Positions 27,395-36,735 are shown, counted from the stretch's first letter. The stretch: DNA of 64,000 nucleotides from Labilibacter marinus (GCF_001659685.2 NZ_LXYE02000018.1:84224-148223); one strand, 5' to 3'. Program-made: numbers and translations. The notes: generated from the sequence alone by a model not told the origin.

Positions 27395-28513
27395 TTACTT
27401 AAAAAGAAGCTGAGAAATATCCCGCAAATCTTTTCGCCATACCAACCAAGAGTGACCTCCTGGTCTTTCGCTATATTTATAAGTTATACCTGCTTCTTTA
27501 AAAAGATCAAGTGTTTCCATTCCATTATCATAAGCTAAATCCTCCTTTCCTCCTTGCGTAAAATATAAGAGCTCCACAGACTGCTTAAATACCTTAGATA
27601 CTTTTTTGAGCTGATCCAATCGAGCTTGTTTATCATCAACGGTTCCTCTTTTTGCCTTCCAACTATCACTTAACCACCAACCAGAACTTAACACGCCTAT
27701 GTAACTGAATTCATCAGGATGATTAGTGACCACTTCAAGCGTTTCTAAACCGCCCATTGATAACCCCATAATGGCACGGTGCTTAGCATCTGCATAAGTA
27801 GGATAATTTTCTTCTATAAATGGAACAAGATCATTCATAAAATCCTTTTTAAACAAAGGAACTCGATCTAAAATATGCTCTGTTTCAATAGTGCCATTAG
27901 GCATTACCACAATCATAGGCTCAATCTTACCTTCGGCCAATAAATTATCGAAGATATTTCCTGCACAACCAATGGTTGACCAAGCCATATCCGTTCCTCC
28001 ACCTCCGTGTATCAGGTATAACACAGGCAGTTTTTCTTTTGATTTTTCAAAACCTGCTGGCGTCCAAATGTGCACTCTACGGGTTTTATTCAAAGTATTT
28101 GAAAAGTAATAACGCTGCGACATTGCTCCATGAGGAATATCTTTTCTCATTCCAAAAAAGTCATGCCCATTACCAACCAGCAACAATGCTTTTGTTTCTT
28201 GTGAAGACGAGGCCATTGGGTCATATACGTTTACACCATCCACCACAAAGTGATAATGATAAGCCCCTTTTTGCACATTGCTATAAATCCCTTCCCAAAC
28301 GCCATCTTTATCTTTCTTGAACTCTACTTTATCCCAAATGCCATCGGCAACTAATTTTACATTGTTTGCCTCTGGGGCATAAATACGGAACGCCACTTTA
28401 TTATTTGGCAACACCTCGGTTGACTTAAAATTTTTGTCTGACATGGCTTGCTGAGCTTGCACTAAAACAAACATGCTCATACAACACATAACTATGAAGA
28501 TTAGCTTTTTCAT
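27395..28513 (-). CDS. CE1-like esterase with N-terminal early-set (CBM48-like) domain
   Basis: A 372-residue periplasmic or secreted esterase. Signal peptide 1-20; an N-terminal beta-sandwich about 25-118 (VAFRIYAPEANNVKL) as in CE1/esterase-D proteins of Bacteroidota; and an alpha/beta-hydrolase domain about 130-372. It has the oxyanion LIHGGGGTD, nucleophile Ser252 in GLSMGG and His354 in PGGHSW. No sorting domain is present, so it probably acts in the periplasm. In a mannan locus it may remove acetyl or other acyl decorations. It forms its own unit: a terminator lies between it and the symporter gene, and another after its stop. Confidence 0.85.
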   Translation of the reverse strand: MKKLIFIVMCCMSMFVLVQAQQAMSDKNFKSTEVLPNNKVAFRIYAPEANNVKLVADGIWDKVEFKKDKDGVWEGIYSNVQKGAYHYHFVVDGVNVYDPMASSSQETKALLLVGNGHDFFGMRKDIPHGAMSQRYYFSNTLNKTRRVHIWTPAGFEKSKEKLPVLYLIHGGGGTDMAWSTIGCAGNIFDNLLAEGKIEPMIVVMPNGTIETEHILDRVPLFKKDFMNDLVPFIEENYPTYADAKHRAIMGLSMGGLETLEVVTNHPDEFSYIGVLSSGWWLSDSWKAKRGTVDDKQARLDQLKKVSKVFKQSVELLYFTQGGKEDLAYDNGMETLDLFKEAGITYKYSERPGGHSWLVWRKDLRDISQLLFK

Positions 28514-28596
28514 GATTTTATTAAAATTAAGGTTTATAGATTGAAGAATGCAACAACACTATCTTTCAAGAATTAGTTCGTCGCTATTTTGAAAAA

Positions 28597-28634
28597 CAAA
28601 AACAGCCTATTCTAAATAAAATAAGCTGTTTTTG
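28597..28634 (-). terminator. Terminator of the symporter gene
   Basis: CAAAAACAGC (28597-28606) pairs with GCTGTTTTTG (28625-28634). On the minus strand the stem itself ends in a T-run that extends past it (TTTTC). It lies 22 bases after the symporter stop and so ends the SusC-to-symporter stretch. Confidence 0.8.
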
Positions 28635-28656
28635 AAGTGGTAGTTAATATTTGGTT

Positions 28657-30291
28657 TTATCTAAAAATGAAATACATGGTAAAACATGCGATGACTAAAA
28701 GCAGTGACAGCACTCTAAAATTCTTGTACCAAACCACCCCTTTAAGCTCTTCTGTTTCTTCGTGCCATATTTTAACCGTCCAGGTGTTTTGCGCCACCTT
28801 TTCTGCATCTGGCAAACGAGTCAATAAGCTCACCAACACATTTACACTCATACTAAAGGCCATTACTACAGGCGCAATAATTAAGAAGTGATACGGGATA
28901 GTTACATCCATTACATATTTGGCCACCATAATAATTATAGCCACTAATATACCTGATATTAATCCCCAAAGGGCACCAAATTGATTTGAACGCTTCCAAA
29001 ATAATCCTAAAAAGAAAGTACCTACAATGGGTGGTGCTAAATACGAAACCACCTCTTGATAATACGATACTAAAGAATCGAAACTGGCGATAAATGGCGC
29101 CCATACTACGGCAAAAACTAAAACAACAATGGATGTTATTCTACCCACTTTAACTAACTTTTTGCTATCTGCTTTTTTATCGAAACGCGAGTAAAAGTCC
29201 ATGGTAAATAAGGTAGATACCGAACTTAAGGTAGCACTTAAGGTAGAGGTTAAAGCGGAAATCATGGCAGCTAATATTAAACCAATCAAGCCTACTGGCA
29301 ATAACTTCACGATTAATCGAGGATAAACCTGATCGGTATTAATTCCAAAACCTTCTTTTAAGGCTCCACCACTAATCATATCCGTAGGAAGATTCTCAAC
29401 TCCAAATAAGTTAATACCTCGCCCGATTAATCCAGGTAAGATGAAAATAAATAGAGTGAATAGATAAAGAAAGCCTACAAACAAAACTCCTTTACGACCT
29501 TGATCGATGGACTTGGCCGACAATACACGTTGCACCATTACCTGGTTATTGGCCCAAAAATAGAAACCTAAAATGGGTATTCCGACCCACATACCTAACC
29601 AAGGTACGGTAGGATCATCCAAAGAACGAGTAAGCTTTAGCCAAACACCTTCACCAAAGCGATTATACAATTCTTCCCATCCACCTATTTCATCCAAAGC
29701 GAAGAAATAAAGAATACCAGAACCAATGATAAGGATAGTAGCTTGAATCATATCGGCATTAATGGCAGAAGATAAACCTCCTACAATAGTGTAAGATCCC
29801 GCTACAGCAGCCATAATTACAATAATCCAAAACAAATCTACTTCCGGAAAGATTAATTTAATAATTAGAGCTCCAGTATACAGAGTGGCTGCCGCATCAA
29901 GGAATACATTACCAAATATTGTTATAAACGAAAAGTAATATCTCGAACGTTTATCGAATCGTTTTTCAAGAAACTCAGGCATGGTAAAAATGCCCGACTT
30001 AATATAGAATGGCAGAAAGAACAACGCGAAAAACACCATTACTAAAACTGAAATCCAGTTATAATTAAAAACAGCTATTCCACTAATAAATCCTTCGCCT
30101 GAATGTCCCATTAGGGTAGAACTTGACACACTTGCCGCAAAAAGCGACAAACCAACCACAGGCCAAGTCATATTTCTTCCTGCTAGAAAGTAAGAATCTG
30201 AATCCTCACTTTTTCCATTTTTTAAAGCCCACCATACAATTCCAACGATGAAAACCACCAGAATAGTAATATCTATTGCACCTATATTCAT
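28657..30291 (-). CDS. Sodium:solute symporter (SSS/SGLT-type)
   Basis: Inner-membrane Na+/sugar-type symporter, 544 residues, about 14 helices. SSS features include ITILVVFIVGIVWWALKNG at the N-terminus, AGRNMTWPVVGLSLFAASVS near residue 37, and AAMISALTSTLSATLSSVST near 340 with the Ser/Thr-rich sodium-site region. It lies between a GH-A lipoprotein gene and a CE1-like esterase gene. Because the GH130 enzyme of the locus is cytoplasmic, this is the best candidate in the window for carrying mannobiose or a related sugar across the inner membrane. Specificity is inferred only from context. Confidence 0.92.
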   Translation of the reverse strand: MNIGAIDITILVVFIVGIVWWALKNGKSEDSDSYFLAGRNMTWPVVGLSLFAASVSSSTLMGHSGEGFISGIAVFNYNWISVLVMVFFALFFLPFYIKSGIFTMPEFLEKRFDKRSRYYFSFITIFGNVFLDAAATLYTGALIIKLIFPEVDLFWIIVIMAAVAGSYTIVGGLSSAINADMIQATILIIGSGILYFFALDEIGGWEELYNRFGEGVWLKLTRSLDDPTVPWLGMWVGIPILGFYFWANNQVMVQRVLSAKSIDQGRKGVLFVGFLYLFTLFIFILPGLIGRGINLFGVENLPTDMISGGALKEGFGINTDQVYPRLIVKLLPVGLIGLILAAMISALTSTLSATLSSVSTLFTMDFYSRFDKKADSKKLVKVGRITSIVVLVFAVVWAPFIASFDSLVSYYQEVVSYLAPPIVGTFFLGLFWKRSNQFGALWGLISGILVAIIIMVAKYVMDVTIPYHFLIIAPVVMAFSMSVNVLVSLLTRLPDAEKVAQNTWTVKIWHEETEELKGVVWYKNFRVLSLLLVIACFTMYFIFR

Positions 30292-30297
30292 ATTTTT

Positions 30298-30332
30298 AGT
30301 ATAAAGACAAAAGTATAAAGTATTAAGACCTA
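30298..30332. repeat. Heptanucleotide tract upstream of the symporter gene
   Basis: Five units in 7-base register: AGTATAA, AGACAAA, AGTATAA, AGTATTA, AGACCTA. The AGTATAA/AGACAAA units are identical to those at 62963-62990, 32 kb away. The minus strand also reads TACTTTTG (30315-30308), a possible -7 box for the symporter gene. Confidence 0.8.
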
Positions 30333-30372
30333 GAAATCATCCTAAAAAATAAGACTTTACAGTTCTATTAAT

Positions 30373-31914
30373 TTAATAATCAAGTGATGTAAGAAGAATA
30401 AAACTATTGGCTGGCACATCCAGTTTAAGTCCGTTTTTTGCTTTAATATCCTTCTCTGTAGGAACAGGAAAACCATTCTCATCAACAGCTCTTTCTCCAT
30501 CCATATAAACAAACTTCTTTAAAGGCTTTGAGCTTTGCACGCCAAGTGATATCGATTGTGCCATACCCGAATTATTTACTAAAGCAACAGTAACATCATC
30601 CTTGTATACGCCAGCTGTTAAACGCAGTCCTTCAATACCTGTGGTATCTGTTTCTACAATTTCGCTTCCTGTAGGAAAATAGCGACATAGCAAAGACCAT
30701 GAATAAAACCAAGGTCTCATATTCTCATCCTCGGGATTATTGCATAACTCTGCACCTAAGCTATTCCACATTCCCCAACGCTTCAATTCGTTTTTGTTAC
30801 CCAAATCGCCACAGGTATGCATCGCGTCATCCAAAGCCCAAGCCGCAGCACCTGAGTAACCTGCATTCATACTTTGAATAACAGCATCGGCCATATCTAC
30901 ACCATAGCTATATTTAAAAACATCAAACTGACTATCTTCACAAGCATACGGATCTTGAGCTGCTTTTTCCTGATTCTCTTTTCCATTGCGACTAAAACCC
31001 AACTCGCCAAAAATGATTTGTTTGTTGGTATGCTTCATTAATTGAGCAATGTCGCCATGGTATTTTTTAAAACCTCCGCTTCGCACTAATTCATAATCTG
31101 TATAATCGTGCACTTCGTAAATACCCACAATATCATCTAGCTGTTTCGCTGTTTCTTCTACCCAACCAGCACCTGTATAGGTTGATCTAGGATTATCGTA
31201 ACGCGTTACGGCATCTGGTCCTGCAACAGTAATATATTTATCCAAGCCTCTTTCTTTAAGTGCCTCAGCCAGTAACTTTACTCCTTCGCTCCATTCAACA
31301 AAATCACCTTTCGTACTTGCCCAATCTCCATTAGGCTCATTGACTAGGTTGTAATATTTTAAACAGGTATAACCACGGGTATTAATTAAATAATCTAAAT
31401 ACTCCACCACTATTTTTATCCATTTAGGATCGTTGGCTCCCGTAAATTTATCACCATGACCAGCATCTGTATCGTGCATTTTGTATGGCGTTCCCCATTC
31501 TCCAAACAACACTTCAATATTGTTCTTCTGTGCGTAACCTAATATCTTTTCTAAAGCTTTAATTTCGGGCGTATTAAAATCAAGGATAGGCTCATCGTTT
31601 TTATCAAACCCAACTAAATACCTCCAATTGGCCTGATCTAGCACCCTAAACATTTTAGGTTGCATATAATCCAAACGCTGAAAATTCATTTCCCATTTTT
31701 CATCGGTCATCAGCTTTCCCCAATCGGCATTTTCCGTATCGGCATGAGGGTAAGCCGACCACTGAACACCATTACCAATAAAATTATTGCTGATAGTTTT
31801 ATCACGATGAATCTTAATCATATCCTCATCTACTTGTTGACAAGAGATCAAAGTCACTGCTATAATAAATATTGAAAGAATGTGTCTCATCTTTGTTTTA
31901 TTTTTCCGATGCAA
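30373..31914 (-). CDS. Clan GH-A glycoside hydrolase lipoprotein, family not assigned (copy A)
   Basis: A 513-residue lipoprotein with lipobox LISC (Cys25); a start at residue 9 is also possible. A TIM-barrel of about 350 residues has Glu193 in NLVNEPNGDW as the likely acid/base and Glu304 in IIFGELGF as the likely nucleophile. A C-terminal beta-sandwich ends ANSFILLTS. This is the clan GH-A pattern. It does not match the GH5_7, GH26 or GH113 patterns I know, and I cannot assign a family. It is a clear paralogue of 34164-35681. A mannan-oligosaccharide substrate is inferred from the locus. Confidence 0.8.
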   Translation of the reverse strand: MHRKNKTKMRHILSIFIIAVTLISCQQVDEDMIKIHRDKTISNNFIGNGVQWSAYPHADTENADWGKLMTDEKWEMNFQRLDYMQPKMFRVLDQANWRYLVGFDKNDEPILDFNTPEIKALEKILGYAQKNNIEVLFGEWGTPYKMHDTDAGHGDKFTGANDPKWIKIVVEYLDYLINTRGYTCLKYYNLVNEPNGDWASTKGDFVEWSEGVKLLAEALKERGLDKYITVAGPDAVTRYDNPRSTYTGAGWVEETAKQLDDIVGIYEVHDYTDYELVRSGGFKKYHGDIAQLMKHTNKQIIFGELGFSRNGKENQEKAAQDPYACEDSQFDVFKYSYGVDMADAVIQSMNAGYSGAAAWALDDAMHTCGDLGNKNELKRWGMWNSLGAELCNNPEDENMRPWFYSWSLLCRYFPTGSEIVETDTTGIEGLRLTAGVYKDDVTVALVNNSGMAQSISLGVQSSKPLKKFVYMDGERAVDENGFPVPTEKDIKAKNGLKLDVPANSFILLTSLDY

Positions 31915-31971
31915 AGATCTTTAGCTAGTCTTCCAACTGTATGATGCATCGGTATTATTAATTAATACATT

Positions 31972-31991
31972 CCCTGGGTTGAAACCCAGGG
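31972..31991. repeat. Small GC palindrome, REP-like
   Basis: CCCTGGGT pairs with ACCCAGGG around a 4-base loop. GCTATTTATG and a CAACCCCAACAGG stretch follow. There is no T-run. It lies in the 157-base gap between the copy A hydrolase and the single-domain esterase. Confidence 0.65.
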
Positions 31992-32040
31992 CTATTTATG
32001 TTCAACCCCAACAGGATTGTATGTGATATGCACTATTCCC

Positions 32041-32068
32041 TTTTTCTTTCTCCGTTCTCCTTGCTCCA
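32041..32068. repeat. Heptanucleotide tract (TTCTCCN type)
   Basis: Units TTTTTCT, TTCTCCG, TTCTCCT and TGCTCCA are in register directly before the stop of the single-domain esterase gene (minus strand). The unit sequence differs from the other tracts but the period is the same. Confidence 0.55.
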
Positions 32069-32071
32069 ACA

Positions 32072-32914
32072 CTAATATCCTAAAATAGAAAGCATTTCCA
32101 CTGCATATCTTCTTCCTAGTTTTCTAACTCCCTCAGAGTTAAAGTGTACATTATCTTTGCTAACTGCACATCCTTTTGAAGAAATAACACTTGCAGTTGG
32201 CACAACAACTGGCAGTTGATTAATAATATGGTTCATGCTTGAACACTTTCCACCCACATCAGCATTAACCACCTCGCCTGCCAACAATGGTACATCCTCA
32301 GCATTCAAGCCAAGATCTTTTAGCATATTTTCATAAACAATTTTAACATACGACGGCCAATTCTCGTCCCTCTCATTGGTTTCTCCCTGATGCAAAAGAA
32401 TTCCCTTTATCACACCTTCTTTTTGGGCTTTTTTAGCCATTTCCATTAATCGCTCATATGGATTTCCTCCATAAGCATTCACCTTTTCCTTAAACCAAGG
32501 CTCTGGATAGGTATCGGTATAATCCTGATAAATAGCTTTATCGAACAATCGGATATCACTGCCTCCTATGGCTACATTCATTACACCCACTTCAATACTA
32601 TCTGGAAGGATGGCAACCATTGTTTTTCCGAAATAATCGGCAGGCGATAAACCATGCCAGCAACTGCTCAATGGAGGAACTGCCGTATACCATTCTCCAT
32701 ATTTTCTATCCAAATCGGGACAATCCATTGGCGACATCATTTTTAAGCGAACGTCAGCCGTTTTATCTTGCCCTTCTATTTTTGCAGAACCTTCCATATT
32801 AGATTGCCCGAAACATAAATAGATATGAAAATTGGGATTTTGAGAATGAGCACTTGTACTGATAGAAAACAAAGTCAGCGCAACTAAAACAAAATTATTT
32901 ATATACTTTTTCAT
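32072..32914 (-). CDS. Single-domain SASA/CE6-like acetylesterase
   Basis: The open frame begins at 32947, but MKKYINNFVLVALTLF at 32914 starts a proper signal peptide, so I take that start (280 residues). The SGNH/SASA motifs follow: CFGQSNMEG, GGSDIRLFDK, LHQGETNERD and a final DNVHFN. Almost every motif matches the esterase domain at 24776-26749, so the two are paralogues that differ in accessory domains. With no sorting domain it is probably periplasmic, giving the locus one external and one internal deacetylase. Substrate inferred from context. Confidence 0.87.
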   Translation of the reverse strand: MKKYINNFVLVALTLFSISTSAHSQNPNFHIYLCFGQSNMEGSAKIEGQDKTADVRLKMMSPMDCPDLDRKYGEWYTAVPPLSSCWHGLSPADYFGKTMVAILPDSIEVGVMNVAIGGSDIRLFDKAIYQDYTDTYPEPWFKEKVNAYGGNPYERLMEMAKKAQKEGVIKGILLHQGETNERDENWPSYVKIVYENMLKDLGLNAEDVPLLAGEVVNADVGGKCSSMNHIINQLPVVVPTASVISSKGCAVSKDNVHFNSEGVRKLGRRYAVEMLSILGY

Positions 32915-32974
32915 CGATTCTAAATTACTTAAATCGTACAACAGCACGTGAAATGCCGTTGTACAATTACTAGT

Positions 32975-33991
32975 CTATTTATGCTTTTTTACAAAATCTA
33001 ATATTTCAGATACACTACAAGTGGCTAAACCAACGTATTTATCGGCTCCTCCATAATAAACATATAAAGTATCGTCTACAATTACATTACCGGTAGGAAA
33101 TACACACCCCTTGTAGAATCCTTCAATTTCGTAATCGTGCTCAGGCTCCATAATCCAATCGCTGGCACGCGCAATCACTTTGGTTGGATCTTCTAAATCT
33201 AACAAAGCAACTCCTACTCGATAATATCCTTGGCCGCCATTTTCAACACCATGGTAAATCACTAACCAACCATCATCCGTTTTTAACGGAGGCGTTGATC
33301 CGCCAACTTTTTCTTCCCACGTTCCGTCAATTCCACCAATAATCATCGTACTTGGCTCATTCCAAACCATTAAATCATCCGAAAAACGAATCCAAATAGC
33401 TGGTTTATCTACGCCATACTCATCACCAATCCATTGTTTTGGACGATGCAACATAGCATATTTACCATTGATTTTTTCTGGAAAAAGAATCACATCACGA
33501 TCATCTAAGTTACTTTCGGTAACACGACCTAAACGTCGCCAATTTTTAAAATCCTTGGTTACAGCCAAACCTGAGTTTGCAATATTATCCTTCATTACTG
33601 CAGGTGAATATTCATTCGTCTCTGGTAATAAAATAACATCATGCTCAAATTTCCAATACTGACCTGGATAGTGAGGACGATAGGCATAAGTCACATAGTA
33701 CTCATCACCAAATTTTACGATACGAGGATCTTCAACCCCACCTTGATCTGGTCCATCTTCACTTGGCCCAAAGGTTGGTTCATCAGAAACTCGTTCAAAA
33801 TTTACTCCATCATTACTTACTGCCGTACCCATGCGGATGTAATGCTGCTCATCGTCTCCAGCAGCACGATATAACATCGTAAACTTCCCATCTTCGTACC
33901 ATACCCCTGGGTTACAAACCACAAGATTCTCCCAACAATTAGTTGCGTGAGGTTTTAAAATAGGGTTATTTTCGTGTTTCGTTAATTTCAT
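32975..33991 (-). CDS. GH130 family mannoside phosphorylase
   Basis: A five-bladed beta-propeller enzyme of 338 residues with no signal peptide, so cytoplasmic. GH130 features are the N-terminal NPILKP and CNPGVWYEDGKF, catalytic Asp88 in GGVEDPRIV, and a terminal YYGGADKYVGLA. GH130 enzymes cleave beta-mannosides with phosphate to give alpha-mannose-1-phosphate. The subfamily (mannosylglucose, mannobiose or mannooligosaccharide) cannot be fixed by eye. No sugar 2-epimerase gene is in the window, which matters for choosing between them. It sits between the esterase gene and the copy B hydrolase gene, same strand. Confidence 0.9.
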   Translation of the reverse strand: MKLTKHENNPILKPHATNCWENLVVCNPGVWYEDGKFTMLYRAAGDDEQHYIRMGTAVSNDGVNFERVSDEPTFGPSEDGPDQGGVEDPRIVKFGDEYYVTYAYRPHYPGQYWKFEHDVILLPETNEYSPAVMKDNIANSGLAVTKDFKNWRRLGRVTESNLDDRDVILFPEKINGKYAMLHRPKQWIGDEYGVDKPAIWIRFSDDLMVWNEPSTMIIGGIDGTWEEKVGGSTPPLKTDDGWLVIYHGVENGGQGYYRVGVALLDLEDPTKVIARASDWIMEPEHDYEIEGFYKGCVFPTGNVIVDDTLYVYYGGADKYVGLATCSVSEILDFVKKHK

Positions 33992-34163
33992 CTGTCTAAG
34001 TTTGTTTTGTTTTTAAGTCTAACATGTAGCTCATACACCCTATTTATTTAAAATAGAGCTGCCCATACAAGCTACTTTAAGACATAAAAATTAGTTTATG
34101 ACAGACATCAAACATGTAATAGACGCCTGCCATGTAAATCATTTATTTATAATCCGGTATTTA

Positions 34164-35681
34164 TTATTGCATGTTGGTAAATAAGATGAATGACTCACCC
34201 TCTAATGTAATATCTACACCTTTACTAAAATCGAAAGAAGCATTCGTTTCTGCTGGTTTTGCAAAACCATTTTCGTCAACCGCCCCAACAAAGGTTCCAT
34301 CAGCATTAGACTTATAAGTGTATTTATCCATGGTTAAACCACCTATAGATTCGGATTTTAATACAACTGGATAAGTTGAATAATGAGAATTCACAAGCGC
34401 GATAGTATACTTACCATCCTTAGCTCCCATAATAGCACGAACGCCTTTTTTATTAGGCAACTTAATATCGTAAATATCGCAGCCAGCTGGGAAATAACGA
34501 CATAACAGCGAAACAGGATAAAAGAATGGACGAATCTCCTCATCTGCAGGATCGCTACAATGCTCCTCGCCAAGAATATTCCAGAACCCCCAACGCTTCA
34601 TTTGATCTACACTATAGTCATCTCCATCCGGACTCACATACATGGCATCGTCCATGTCCCAAACCAAGGCTCCTGAAAATCCAGCTCGCATTGATTGCAT
34701 GATAGCATCCGCCATATCAACTCCGTAAAAAGCTTCGTAAATCATCATGTTAGAATCTTCACCCGCATACGGATCTGCCTCAATAGCTGCCTCATTCTTT
34801 TCTTTTAATCCAGCATCAACCTCGGTATATTTAAAACCTATCTCACCTAAAACAATTCTTTTACCTTCTGGCGTAGCATCGCGATAAGCCTGCAACATAG
34901 AAGTATAATCGCCACTACGAACAATCAATTGTTTTGGATAAACATGAATATCATAAAGACCTATTCCATCATCTAAATCGTTGGCAGCTTTTGTTATCCA
35001 TGTAGTTTCGTTGGTATTATCAAAAATAGCCACATCAGGTCCCATTAGCTTAATCGCTGATAGTTCATATTTCTCCATCTCCTCTAAATAGGCTACTTGC
35101 ACATCTCTCCATACATCATAACTTCCTTGCGTAGAAGACCAGCTGCCATTAGGTTCGTTAATGATATTTACCGTTTTTATAACAGAATATCCTTTTTCGT
35201 TCACCAAATGATTTAAGAACTTAACCGAGTTAGCAATCCATTCCATATCGATATCGCCAATATTTCCGGTATGATGATGCCCCCACTCGCCATAGGTAAT
35301 TTCAATATTTCGGCTTTGTGCATATTCTAACATTTTAAGCAATTTTCCAGAAATACTTGTTTCGTCGTATTTACCATCATATATGTAAGCATTGTTAGCA
35401 TTAGTAAGGATGCGTAAAAACGGTGGACGCATATAATCAATACGCTCAAATAAAGTATTCCAGTCTGCATCACTTAAAGTTTCTTGTCCAATCCAATCCC
35501 CCACCGAGTCATAACCTCCCCATTGGGCTCCATTACCAACAAAGTCCGTTGAAATTACATCAGAAGTAATGATAATTTCGCGGTTTTTAATTACACTATC
35601 AGGTGTTCCCTCATCCTTTTCGCATGCCAAAACGGACAGTAGCATGGCCATTATTCCTATTATAATAAGTCCTGTTTTCAT
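34164..35681 (-). CDS. Clan GH-A glycoside hydrolase lipoprotein, family not assigned (copy B)
   Basis: A 505-residue lipoprotein with lipobox LSVLAC (Cys20). The same architecture as 30373-31914: TIM-barrel with Glu176 in NIINEPNGSW and Glu280 in IVLGEIGF, then a beta-sandwich ending ESFILFTN. Shared signatures between the copies include NGAQWGGY/NGVQWSAY, YGEWGHHH/FGEWGTPY and SLLCRYFPAG/SLLCRYFPTG. It is 126 bases after the surface lipoprotein gene, so it is part of the susCD operon. The differing active-site loops (GHHH against GTPY) suggest related but distinct substrates. Confidence 0.8.
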   Translation of the reverse strand: MKTGLIIIGIMAMLLSVLACEKDEGTPDSVIKNREIIITSDVISTDFVGNGAQWGGYDSVGDWIGQETLSDADWNTLFERIDYMRPPFLRILTNANNAYIYDGKYDETSISGKLLKMLEYAQSRNIEITYGEWGHHHTGNIGDIDMEWIANSVKFLNHLVNEKGYSVIKTVNIINEPNGSWSSTQGSYDVWRDVQVAYLEEMEKYELSAIKLMGPDVAIFDNTNETTWITKAANDLDDGIGLYDIHVYPKQLIVRSGDYTSMLQAYRDATPEGKRIVLGEIGFKYTEVDAGLKEKNEAAIEADPYAGEDSNMMIYEAFYGVDMADAIMQSMRAGFSGALVWDMDDAMYVSPDGDDYSVDQMKRWGFWNILGEEHCSDPADEEIRPFFYPVSLLCRYFPAGCDIYDIKLPNKKGVRAIMGAKDGKYTIALVNSHYSTYPVVLKSESIGGLTMDKYTYKSNADGTFVGAVDENGFAKPAETNASFDFSKGVDITLEGESFILFTNMQ

Positions 35682-35807
35682 TATCTAAAATTTTATTTTT
35701 CTGAAAAAACATTCACTCAGCAAAACTTCTGTTTCATGCTTTTTCATTTATTGTGAATTTGAATGAGTTACTGGAAGATAGATATCCCCCAGTAACATTT
35801 CCCAATA

Positions 35808-36725
35808 TTATTTTTCTAAATGGTAGTATGATCCAATACAAGAAACTAAATGACTCCACGTGGAATAATAGTTGTCCCAATCAATAAGACTTAAATCTCT
35901 CATGGTTGGTTCCAGATTTACTTTAACCGTTGTTTCATCAATTATCTCAATTACCCCAGTAGCTGATTCACTACCCGACTCCATTACCAATCGTACAATT
36001 AGTGCTCCGTTGCCATCTTCATCGATATAATATTTTCCTTTACCTCCTTGAAGCTGACCAAACTGCGGAGCCCAGTCTTTTACCTCATGAATGCCATCAT
36101 CAAAAACATAATTCGCAAACTCATTATCTGCTCCTGCAGTTCGAGTGTAGGTTCCGTAAGGCTTTCCATCTTCAATTCCTTCAACTGCTCCAAATGTGAT
36201 TACATCATCTAATCCAGTTGCGGTTAACGGCATATCATTTACAAGATCAACATCGTAACCTGAATTACCCCAACCATTGTAATCATCCCAAGAAAAACGA
36301 TGTACAGCAATCCTCCATTCTCCCATAACAGGATTAGAAAATTCTTGTGCATAAACGGTCCATTCTTTGGTTTTTCCACTTTCAGACGTGACAGTTATGG
36401 TTGTTTTTTTCTCCTCATTATCAAAATTCAAGGTAGAACCTTCTGCCACATCAGCAGATGCATTCCACGAAAGGCCTATATATTCAATCTCCACTGATGA
36501 GATATTTGGCTCAACATCGGTATTTAAAACTACGGTTACTGTTGACTCTTCGGTATTGCTAACAATTGCTGCCGAACCAATTTGATTCTTTAGCACCAAA
36601 GCACTAATGCCACGCTCATGATTCCATGAAGAACCATCTTCGTAAATTTTACTTAAAGGGTCTTCCGTACAAGAGGCCATAAAAACCGCTAGTACCAATC
36701 CGTATATATATAATAACTTATTCAT
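35808..36725 (-). CDS. Surface glycan-binding lipoprotein candidate (SusE position)
   Basis: A 305-residue lipoprotein with lipobox FMASC (Cys19). Residues about 40-130 form an Ig-like domain of the DUF5018 kind (ending KTKEWTVYAQEF). Residues about 133-300 form a second beta-rich domain whose hallmarks (MGEWRI, LDDVITF, DGKPYGTY, paired Trp near the end) also occur in the N-terminal domain of the secreted esterase at 24776-26749. Its place directly after susD (10 bases) is where Bacteroidota encode surface glycan-binding proteins. No catalytic motif is seen, so binding mannan is the expected role. Confidence 0.8.
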   Translation of the reverse strand: MNKLLYIYGLVLAVFMASCTEDPLSKIYEDGSSWNHERGISALVLKNQIGSAAIVSNTEESTVTVVLNTDVEPNISSVEIEYIGLSWNASADVAEGSTLNFDNEEKKTTITVTSESGKTKEWTVYAQEFSNPVMGEWRIAVHRFSWDDYNGWGNSGYDVDLVNDMPLTATGLDDVITFGAVEGIEDGKPYGTYTRTAGADNEFANYVFDDGIHEVKDWAPQFGQLQGGKGKYYIDEDGNGALIVRLVMESGSESATGVIEIIDETTVKVNLEPTMRDLSLIDWDNYYSTWSHLVSCIGSYYHLEK

Positions 36726-36735
36726 TGCTATCGTT

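Noticed and set aside
32915..32947. Upstream ATG of the single-domain esterase
   Set aside because: It would put 11 polar residues before the signal peptide; 32914 gives a standard export signal.
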